Positions 1 through 13,281 of a stretch of 13,281 bases of DNA are shown here, piece by piece. This stretch comes from DASXPG01 sp044449445 (GTDB taxonomy: Bacteria; Gemmatimonadota; Gemmatimonadetes; Gemmatimonadales; JACORV01), in NCBI GenBank assembly GCA_044449445.1, contig JBIOIA010000058.1, positions 1 to 13,281 on the forward strand, given 5' to 3'. A program made the translations under genes and the position numbers. The stretch's first letter is position 1. Every line of letters begins with the position of its first letter. The notes beneath the pieces were generated by a model, which was given only the letters and a program-made list of their open reading frames with translations, did not search any database and had not been told where the DNA came from.

Positions 1-991
1 AGCGATGCAGCGAACCGTCCGGCAGCACGGTCAGGCACGCACAGCGCAGCTGCTCGATCAGGCGGGTCCCTGCGCCGGGGCCGAGGACGAACGCCGCCGT
101 CGCGAGGGCGTCGGCTGCGGCCGCCGACGGCGCGACGACCGTGACGGTCGCGCAGCAGCGAGGCGCCAAGCCGCGCGCGCCGTCGACGATTTCGTGGACG
201 GAAAGGTCGGCGCTGTTCACCAGCTCGTGGCAGCCGGAGGTCGCGACGGCGCCGTTCCTGAGCCGGATGGTCTCGGCCAGCGACCGGGGACCGGCCGGAT
301 CGCGAACGGCAACGACCCAGGGCTCGCCGCGTTCGTTGGTTCCCGAAGCCCTGAGATCGCCGCCGGCGTTGATCAGCCAGCGGCGCAGCTTGTGACGCGT
401 GAGCACCCGCGCCATGCCGTCCACGATGGAACCCTTGGCGATGCCGTCGAGCGTGACGGCAGCGCCTTCGCGGCGCAGCGACACGCTCCTGGGCGACACC
501 GACAGCGCATCGCCGCCGATCAACGCGCGGACCGCCGCGACATCCTGCTGCGCCGGCTCGTGCTCGCCGTTGGCGCGGGTGGCGCGAAACAGATCCACCA
601 GCGGGGCGACGGTCACGTCGAACGCGCCACCGCTGATCATCGTGTACCAGCGGGACTGGCCCAGCAGGGCGAGGAGCTCGAGCGGCGCGCGTTGCAGGCG
701 GCGCTGGGCGTTCAGCTCCGCGATCGCGGTGTCGCCGCGGCGCCGGTCGTACAGCTGGGCCAGGCGCTCCAGCTCGGCGAGGGCGTGATCGATCGCGTCG
801 CCCGCGCGATCGGGCGAGCGGTCGATGACGGTGACGTCCACGAAGGAGCCCAGCGCGGGCCGCCCGGTATGCGTGTGCCAGGAATCCCGATCGAGTCGAA
901 CGGGGTTGTGGAACGGCTCAGGATTGGAGGGCGAGAAACCGATCGCTTGCAGCGCGGCGAGCTTGCGGCCGATCTCGGTGGCCTCGAGCAT
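1..991 (-). CDS. apbE: ApbE-family FAD:protein FMN transferase, C-terminus cut by window edge
   Basis: Reading the minus strand from ATG at 991 gives 330 residues with no stop before the window edge, so probably only the last few residues are missing. Motifs in the family order are ALGSFVDVTV near residues 46-55 (the place of the usual MGT strand), GGAFDVTVAPL, LDGIAKGSIVD at 181-191, INAGGDLRA at 207-215, GAVATSG at 247-253, and ADALATAAFVLG at 293-304. The Asp294 and Thr298 of the last motif match the Mg2+-binding pair of known ApbE proteins. ApbE enzymes move FMN from FAD to a Thr/Ser of target proteins such as NqrB/RnfG-type and FMN-binding-domain redox proteins, usually outside the cytoplasmic membrane. 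Oddities: no signal peptide or lipobox is seen from this start, an in-frame TGA lies at 1049-1051, and the usual H-x-x-D-P-x-T-G segment reads HEIVDGARG (266-274). No flavoprotein substrate is visible here. The start is the only in-frame ATG after the stop; its ribosome site is weak. Family call is firm; activity and location are inference. Confidence 0.88.
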   Translation of the reverse strand, partial: MLEATEIGRKLAALQAIGFSPSNPEPFHNPVRLDRDSWHTHTGRPALGSFVDVTVIDRSPDRAGDAIDHALAELERLAQLYDRRRGDTAIAELNAQRRLQRAPLELLALLGQSRWYTMISGGAFDVTVAPLVDLFRATRANGEHEPAQQDVAAVRALIGGDALSVSPRSVSLRREGAAVTLDGIAKGSIVDGMARVLTRHKLRRWLINAGGDLRASGTNERGEPWVVAVRDPAGPRSLAETIRLRNGAVATSGCHELVNSADLSVHEIVDGARGLAPRCCATVTVVAPSAAAADALATAAFVLGPGAGTRLIEQLRCACLTVLPDGSLHR

Positions 992-1070
992 CCCGGCACG
1001 ATGTGGCGAGGCTTCGGACGAGCCCGTGAAGCCTGTGTGAGAGTCCGTTCAGGCTACCGAAGTGCAGGGC

Positions 1071-1107
1071 AAAGAAAGCGCCCGGAGCATTCGCCCCGGG
1101 CGCTTTG
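1071..1107 (-). terminator. Rho-independent terminator after rpoC
   Basis: A perfect 11-bp inverted repeat (AAAGCGCCCGG at 1075-1085 pairing with CCGGGCGCTTT at 1096-1106) encloses a 10-base loop. In the minus direction the stem is followed by CTTTCTTTG, a T-rich tail. It starts 28 nt after the rpoC stop codon. This is a textbook intrinsic terminator ending the tuf-rpoC transcript, and it separates apbE from the operon. The A-rich flank on the other side is compatible with some bidirectional function, but no plus-strand gene is seen. Confidence 0.9.
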
Positions 1108-1134
1108 TTCCTGACTGCCGCCTGCCCCTGCCGC

Positions 1135-5411
<4,277 letters not shown>

Positions 5412-5416
5412 CGCGC

Positions 5417-9919
<4,503 letters not shown>

Positions 9920-9950
9920 GGCTCACCCTTGTCTCAAGGCAACGCAAACG

Positions 9951-9968
9951 GCCCCGGTACCGAGGGGC
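9951..9968 (-). promoter_or_regulatory. Hairpin in the rplL-rpoB gap, possible attenuator
   Basis: The minus strand can form GCCCC-(8 nt)-GGGGC followed by CGTTTG, a short GC stem with only three U. A competing hairpin CCGAG-CCC-CTCGG overlaps its left arm. In E. coli the rplL-rpoB gap holds an attenuator that lowers rpoBC expression relative to the ribosomal genes; this hairpin is in the same place. The stem is short and the U-run weak, so any termination would be partial. Function is inferred from position only. Confidence 0.35.
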
Positions 9969-10006
9969 TCGGTTGCGGAAAGATCCGTGGACTGCGTATC
10001 GCCCGC

Positions 10007-10402
10007 TTACTTCAGCTCGACCGTTGCACCCTGCTCTTCGAGCTTCGCCTTCGCCGCCTGGGCCTCGGCCTTCGGCACGCTCTCCTTCACCATCTTGGGG
10101 GCGCCGTCGACGAGGTCCTTTGCTTCCTTCAGGCCCAGCCCGGTCAGCTCGCGCACGACCTTGATGACCTGGATTTTCTTCGCGCCGGCCTCCTTCAGGA
10201 CGACGGCGAACTCCGTCTGTTCCTCTTCGGCAGGCGCGGCCGCGCCGGCGCCGGCACCGGCCGCCGCGGCCGGAGCCGCGGCCGCGATCGTGACGTTGAA
10301 CTTGGCCTTGAACGCCTCGATCAGGTCGGCCAGGTCGACGACCGACATGTTGCCGATCGCCTCGAGGATGTCGTCCTTGGACAGCGTGGTGTTGGCAGCC
10401 AT
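10007..10402 (-). CDS. rplL: 50S ribosomal protein L7/L12
   Basis: Stalk protein of the large ribosomal subunit, present as dimers on L10, which recruits and activates EF-Tu, EF-G and other translational GTPases. It is 131 residues from ATG 10402 (MAANTTLSKDDILEAIGNM) to TAA 10007-10009. The N-terminal dimerisation part is residues 1-38, a flexible hinge very rich in Ala and Gly is 39-62 (TIAAAAPAAAAGAGAGAAAP), and the C-terminal factor-binding domain is 63-131, with AGAKKIQVIKVVRELTGLGL and the helix KEAKDLVDGAPKMVKE. The start is chosen because GAGGAG (10408-10413) sits 5 nt upstream and the next residues match the family; a longer in-frame reading into rplJ has no support. It lies 16 nt after rplJ and 87 nt before rpoB. 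Confidence 0.98.
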   Translation of the reverse strand: MAANTTLSKDDILEAIGNMSVVDLADLIEAFKAKFNVTIAAAAPAAAAGAGAGAAAPAEEEQTEFAVVLKEAGAKKIQVIKVVRELTGLGLKEAKDLVDGAPKMVKESVPKAEAQAAKAKLEEQGATVELK

Positions 10403-10407
10403 TGCAT

Positions 10408-10413
10408 CTCCTC
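10408..10413 (-). promoter_or_regulatory. Strong ribosome binding site of rplL
   Basis: GAGGAG, 5 nt before the rplL ATG, is among the strongest Shine-Dalgarno matches in the window. It fits the need to make L7/L12 in several copies per ribosome, more than L10 from the same message. It also decides the rplL start against upstream in-frame ATG codons. Confidence 0.75.
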
Positions 10414-10418
10414 TGATA

Positions 10419-10940
10419 TCAGGCAGCGCCCTCGCGCTGCGTCTTGAGCGCCTCGAGGGCGCCGGCAAAATTCGACATGAGCGACTGGAGCACTCCCAGG
10501 AATCCGGCCATCGGCGCCTGCATCGCGGCACCGAGCTCGGCCAGGAGCTGCTCGCGCGGCGGCAGCGACGCCAACCGCTTGACCTGCACGGGCGTCACGG
10601 CCCGCCCGTCCACGACTCCGCCCTTCACGGACGGCTTCTGGAACTCCCTGGCGAAGTCGGACAGCACCTTCGCCGAGCTGGACGCGTCCTTCGACAGCGC
10701 GAGCGCGGTGGGCCCCTTCAGGAACGAATCGAGGCCTTCCACCGTCGCACCCTTCAGCGCGCGCCTGGCGAGCGTGTTCTTGATGACCACGTACTCGACG
10801 CCCACCTTGCGGAGCCGGCGCCGGAGGTCGCTCACCTGCGCGACGTTGAGGCCGGCGTAGTCCGTCACGTACACGGAGCTCGAGGCCTGGAGCTTCCGGA
10901 CCAGCTCCGTGACGATGGTCTGCTTCTCGGTCTGGTTCAT
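10419..10940 (-). CDS. rplJ: 50S ribosomal protein L10
   Basis: L10 anchors the L7/L12 dimers to the ribosome and with them forms the stalk base on 23S rRNA. The protein has 173 residues. The start MNQTEKQTIVTELVRKLQAS, the stretch VYVTDYAGLNVAQVSDLRRRLRKVG and YVVIKNTLARRAL are typical of the rRNA-binding N-terminal domain. The C-terminal part (from about residue 125, LPPREQLLAELGAAMQAPM onward) is the helix that carries L7/L12 dimers. The ATG overlaps the rplA stop in an ATGA tetranucleotide (10937-10940) and has no evident Shine-Dalgarno of its own, so translation is probably coupled to L1. In E. coli and in many Gram-positives a leader RNA ahead of rplJ binds L10-L12 for autoregulation; here there is no space for one between the genes. 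Confidence 0.98.
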   Translation of the reverse strand: MNQTEKQTIVTELVRKLQASSSVYVTDYAGLNVAQVSDLRRRLRKVGVEYVVIKNTLARRALKGATVEGLDSFLKGPTALALSKDASSSAKVLSDFAREFQKPSVKGGVVDGRAVTPVQVKRLASLPPREQLLAELGAAMQAPMAGFLGVLQSLMSNFAGALEALKTQREGAA

Positions 10941-11629
10941 CGATAGATCGCCGTGTCGATGCGGAAACCGGGACCCATCGTGCTCGAGACCGCGACGGTG
11001 CGGACGTACTGGCCCTTCGCCGCCGGCGGCTTCTGACGCACGATCGTGTCCATGAACGCCGTGTAGTTCTGCTCGAGCTGCTCGGCGCTGAAGCTCAGCT
11101 TGCCGATCGGCGCGTGCACGTTCCCCGTCTTGTCGACGCGGAACTCGATCTTGCCGGCCTTGATGTCGCGCACCGCCTTGGTGACGTCCATCGAGACCGT
11201 GCCGGCCTTCGGGTTCGGCATCAGGCCGCGCGGGCCGAGGATCCGGCCGAGGGCGCCGAGCTGTCCCATCACGTCCGGCGTCGCCACGATCGCGTCCACG
11301 TCCAGCCAGCCTTCCTTGATCTTCGCGATGTACTCGGTGCCGACGAAATCGGCGCCCGCCTGCTCGGCCTCGCGCGCCTTGTCACCCTGCGCGATCACGA
11401 GCACGCGCACCTTCTTGCCGGTGCCGTGCGGCAGCACCACCGTGCCCCGCACGATCTGGTCGGCGTGCCTGGGGTCGACGCCGAGGCGGACGGCGATGTC
11501 CACCGTCTCGTCGAACTTGGCGGGCTTGCCGCCCTTCATCTTCTCGATCGCCTCGCGCGGCTGGAACCGCAGGTCGTGGTGGTTCTCGCCCGCGGTCGAG
11601 GCCTTGTACCGCTTGCCCCGGAAGCGCAT
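10937..11629 (-). CDS. rplA: 50S ribosomal protein L1
   Basis: L1 forms the mobile L1 stalk that helps release deacylated tRNA from the E site, and in known systems represses its own operon by binding the mRNA. It has 230 residues, the usual length, from ATG 11629 to TGA 10937-10939. The family signature runs from TPDVMGQLGALGRILGPRGL to MPNPKAGTV (residues 117-144), and the C-terminal part contains KTGNVHAPIGKLSF. The N-terminal RFRGKRYKA is also typical. Its ATG shares one base with the rplK stop (TGATG), with AAGG just upstream inside rplK. The 3' end overlaps rplJ by 4 nt. Confidence 0.98.
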   Translation of the reverse strand: MRFRGKRYKASTAGENHHDLRFQPREAIEKMKGGKPAKFDETVDIAVRLGVDPRHADQIVRGTVVLPHGTGKKVRVLVIAQGDKAREAEQAGADFVGTEYIAKIKEGWLDVDAIVATPDVMGQLGALGRILGPRGLMPNPKAGTVSMDVTKAVRDIKAGKIEFRVDKTGNVHAPIGKLSFSAEQLEQNYTAFMDTIVRQKPPAAKGQYVRTVAVSSTMGPGFRIDTAIYR

Positions 11630-12063
11630 CAGCCTTCCACCTCGATGCCCATCGAGCGCGCCGTCCCGGCGATCATCGCCATGGCCGCCTCGAGGTCGTT
11701 CGCGTTGAGGTCCGGCATCTTCAGCTCGGCGATCTTCTTCACCTGGGCGCGGGTGACCTTCCCGACCTTCACCCGGTTCGACGTCGCCGAGCCCTTCTCG
11801 ACGCCCGCTTCCTTGCGCAGCAGCACCGCGGCCGGCGGCGTCTTGGTGATGAACGTGAACGAACGGTCCTGGTAGACCGTCACGACCACGGGAATCACCA
11901 GGCCGGCCTGGGACGCGGTCTTCGCGTTGAACTGCTTGCAGAAGTCCATGATGTTGAGCCCGTGGGGGCCCAACGCCGAGCCGACGGGCGGCGCGGGCGT
12001 CGCGGCTGCCGCGTCGATCTGGAGCTTCACGACGGCGGTGACCTTCTTCCTGGGCGGTGCCAT
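11629..12063 (-). CDS. rplK: 50S ribosomal protein L11
   Basis: L11 binds the GTPase-associated centre of 23S rRNA, next to the L10-L12 stalk, and is needed for the RelA-type stringent response and for thiopeptide sensitivity in bacteria studied. The protein has 144 residues, starting MAPPRKKVTAVVKLQIDAAA. The N-terminal domain has ATPAPPVGSALGPHGLNIMD and FCKQFNAKT. The C-terminal rRNA-binding domain has ITKTPPAAVLLRKEAG and ends DLEAAMAMIAGTARSMGIEV. AGGGAG lies 3 nt before the ATG. A gap of about 90 nt separates it from nusG, the largest 5' space among the ribosomal genes here. Confidence 0.98.
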   Translation of the reverse strand: MAPPRKKVTAVVKLQIDAAAATPAPPVGSALGPHGLNIMDFCKQFNAKTASQAGLVIPVVVTVYQDRSFTFITKTPPAAVLLRKEAGVEKGSATSNRVKVGKVTRAQVKKIAELKMPDLNANDLEAAMAMIAGTARSMGIEVEG

Positions 12064-12153
12064 CTTCTCCCTGCCTCTCGTTCGCCGCGGCGGAAAGCCC
12101 GCCGCCGGCTGCCGCGATGACCCGCGCGGTCGCGGGGTGTTACGCCGTCGCTG
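12064..12153 (-). promoter_or_regulatory. nusG-rplK gap with two GC hairpins, candidate rplKA leader
   Basis: In this 90-nt gap the minus strand can form CCCGCG-ACCG-CGCGGG (12121-12136) and CGGCGG-GCTTT-CCGCCG (12088-12104), followed by a ribosome site. Neither stem is followed by a U-run, so they do not look like terminators. In E. coli, L1 represses rplKA through a leader hairpin at this point of the gene order, and a promoter also lies there. I see no clear -35/-10 pair, and I cannot confirm the L1 target fold; in such GC-rich DNA short stems arise easily. Confidence 0.3.
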
Positions 12154-12711
12154 CTAATGCGCCTGCAGCTGCGTGTAATCCAGCTCCACGCTGGTCGGAC
12201 GGCCGAACAGGCTGACCGAGACGCGGACCTTGCCCTTGTCGGTGAGGATCTCCTCGACCGTACCGCTGAAGTCGGAGAACGGGCCCTCGATGATCTCGAC
12301 GACCTGGCCGATGAGGAACGGGATCTCCTCCTTCGGCGCCTCCTCCGACACCGGCGCCTCGATCCCGAGCAGCCGGTTCACCTCGTCCTGGCGGAGCGGC
12401 ATCGGTTCGCGGCCCGTGCCGACGAACTTGATGACCCCCTGGATGTTGTTGATCGCGTGGAGCGTCTCCTGGTTGGAGATCATTTCCACGAGCACGTACC
12501 CGGGGAACAGCTTCCGCTCGACGTTCACCTTCTTGCCGTTCTTGATCTCGACCACGTCCTGCACCGGCACCAGCGCCTTCCGGATCTGGCGCTCGGCCTC
12601 CGGCCGCGGGTCTTCCTTGATGCGCCGCTCGATCAACGACCGCACCTTGTTCTCGTGCCCGGCGGTCGTCTGGATCGCGTACCAGCGGTAGTCCACGGTC
12701 ATCGTCTCCAT
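12154..12711 (-). CDS. nusG: Transcription termination/antitermination factor NusG
   Basis: NusG binds the clamp of RNA polymerase, modulates pausing, and links it to Rho or to the ribosome. The protein has 185 residues. The NGN domain starts with YRWYAIQTTAGHENKVRSLI and includes the RKLFPGYVLVEM strand (about 67-77) and GVIKFVGTG. The C-terminal KOW domain has IGQVVEIIEGPFSDFSGTV (about 134-151) and ends SVELDYTQLQAH. The ATG at 12711 shares one base with the secE stop (TGATG). A second in-frame ATG at 12702, just behind GGAG, could be used instead and would remove three residues. No RfaH-like features or extra domain are seen. secE-nusG-rplK is the common bacterial order. Confidence 0.98.
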   Translation of the reverse strand: METMTVDYRWYAIQTTAGHENKVRSLIERRIKEDPRPEAERQIRKALVPVQDVVEIKNGKKVNVERKLFPGYVLVEMISNQETLHAINNIQGVIKFVGTGREPMPLRQDEVNRLLGIEAPVSEEAPKEEIPFLIGQVVEIIEGPFSDFSGTVEEILTDKGKVRVSVSLFGRPTSVELDYTQLQAH

Positions 12712-12986
12712 CAGCGGCCCGAGGGCAGCTGCACCAGCAGCGTCTGCAGAATCACGTCCATCGCGCCGATGACCAGCGATACCAGGATCACGAACCCGAG
12801 GATCACGAGCGTCGCCTTGCGCAGATCGTCGCTCGTCGGCCACGTGATCTTCGTAACCTCGCCCCGCACGTCGACCAGGAAGCCCGCGAACTCGCGCGCG
12901 AAGCCGGTGACGCGCTCCCGCCACACCAGGAGCGCCGCCAGCGCGGCCAGCGCCGAGGCCGCAATGGCGTAGTCGACCCAGTTCAC
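12711..12986 (-). CDS. secE: Protein translocase subunit SecE
   Basis: Essential SecYEG translocon subunit that clamps the two halves of SecY. The protein has 91 residues. The conserved core is GFLVDVRGEVTKITWPTSDD (about 35-54, with the WPT motif at 49-51), followed by the long membrane helix LVILGFVILVSLVIGAMDVI. An additional hydrophobic stretch, YAIAASALAALAALLVW (6-22), predicts a second, N-terminal membrane segment, while many bacterial SecE proteins have only one. The start is a GTG at 12986 overlapping the rpmG stop (GTGA). It is preferred because AAGGA lies 6 nt upstream; a later GTG at codon 21 would give the one-helix form but lacks a ribosome site. It overlaps the nusG start by one base. 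Confidence 0.95.
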   Translation of the reverse strand: MNWVDYAIAASALAALAALLVWRERVTGFAREFAGFLVDVRGEVTKITWPTSDDLRKATLVILGFVILVSLVIGAMDVILQTLLVQLPSGR

Positions 12987-13135
12987 TTCGTTTCCTTGTG
13001 CGCCGTGTGCTTGTTGCACCGGGGACAGTACTTCTTCCACTCGACCCGCTCCGGATGCTTGCGGCGGTTCTTCGTGGTGAAGTAGTTGCGCTCCTTGCAG
13101 TCCCCGCACGCCATGATGATGTTCTCGCGCGCCAT
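12983..13135 (-). CDS. rpmG: 50S ribosomal protein L33, zinc-binding type
   Basis: Small protein of the large subunit near the E site, 50 residues (MARENIIMACGDCKERNYFT to CNKHTAHKETK). Two CxxC pairs, Cys10/Cys13 and Cys37/Cys40, form a zinc ribbon, so this is the C+ form whose expression in several bacteria contrasts with zinc-free paralogues under zinc limitation; no paralogue or Zur site is visible here. ATG 13135 follows the tuf stop by 4 nt, with GGAG at the end of tuf as ribosome site. The stop overlaps the GTG of secE. The tRNA-Trp gene often found beside secE is absent. Confidence 0.96.
   Translation of the reverse strand: MARENIIMACGDCKERNYFTTKNRRKHPERVEWKKYCPRCNKHTAHKETK
12993..12997 (-). 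promoter_or_regulatory. Ribosome binding site deciding the secE GTG start
   Basis: AAGGA inside the last codons of rpmG lies 6 nt before the GTG of secE. It supports starting SecE at 12986, including the extra N-terminal hydrophobic segment, and reading secE by coupling with rpmG. Confidence 0.65.
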
Positions 13136-13139
13136 CGCT

Positions 13140-13281
<142 letters not shown>

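Noticed and set aside
5..1114. A plus-strand open frame of 369 codons at the left end.
   Set aside because: The minus strand in the same place has clear ApbE motifs in order, while this translation is Arg/Ala/Gly-rich without any family resemblance and runs through the terminator.
12121..12136. Terminator between nusG and rplK.
   Set aside because: The CCCGCG/CGCGGG stem is followed by TCATCG on the minus strand, with no U-run, so it does not look like an intrinsic terminator.

Overview
The window is a block of core transcription and translation genes from a high-GC bacterium (roughly two thirds G+C by eye). Every supported gene reads on the minus strand. Transcription order, from high to low coordinate, is tuf (3' end only) - rpmG - secE - nusG - rplK - rplA - rplJ - rplL - rpoB - rpoC, then a rho-independent terminator, then an apbE-family gene cut by the left edge. 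The taxon cannot be fixed from sequence alone. The strongly GC-biased codons, the 1500-residue RpoB and the RpoB/RpoC wording loosely suggest an uncultivated or soil-type phylum such as Gemmatimonadota; this is a weak inference.

Right part (about 9920-13281): the EF-Tu C-terminus, ribosomal protein L33 of the zinc-binding type, SecE, NusG, L11, L1, L10 and L7/L12. Junctions are very tight: tuf/rpmG are 4 nt apart, rpmG/secE overlap by GTGA, secE/nusG by TGATG, rplK/rplA by TGATG and rplA/rplJ by ATGA. Only nusG-rplK (about 90 nt), rplL-rpoB (87 nt) and rplJ-rplL (16 nt) leave real gaps. The first two hold GC-rich hairpins that could be regulatory. No promoter for the operon is visible, so it probably starts upstream of tuf, outside the window.

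Centre (1135-9919): rpoB and rpoC, 5 nt apart, encode the catalytic subunits of RNA polymerase. RpoB has all the usual signatures plus an extra segment of about 160 residues near its C-terminus. RpoC has its catalytic and zinc motifs, but the reading frame breaks near position 2287 (two extra bases, or one missing). The downstream frame continues as perfectly ordinary RpoC, so a sequencing or assembly error, or a very recent mutation, is the likeliest cause.

Left part (1-1134): a clear terminator follows rpoC, so the usual str genes (rpsL, rpsG, fusA) do not follow directly. The remaining 991 nt encode most of an ApbE-type flavin transferase that is probably transcribed separately.

Together the genes make ribosomal stalk and L1-arm proteins, the elongation factor, the Sec translocon subunit, the elongation regulator NusG and RNA polymerase: a classic growth-rate-controlled operon. 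I see no mobile element, CRISPR array, tRNA or rRNA, and no convincing undescribed system. The most interesting points are the RpoB insertion, the rpoC frame break, the absence of room for an L10 leader, and the apbE neighbour.
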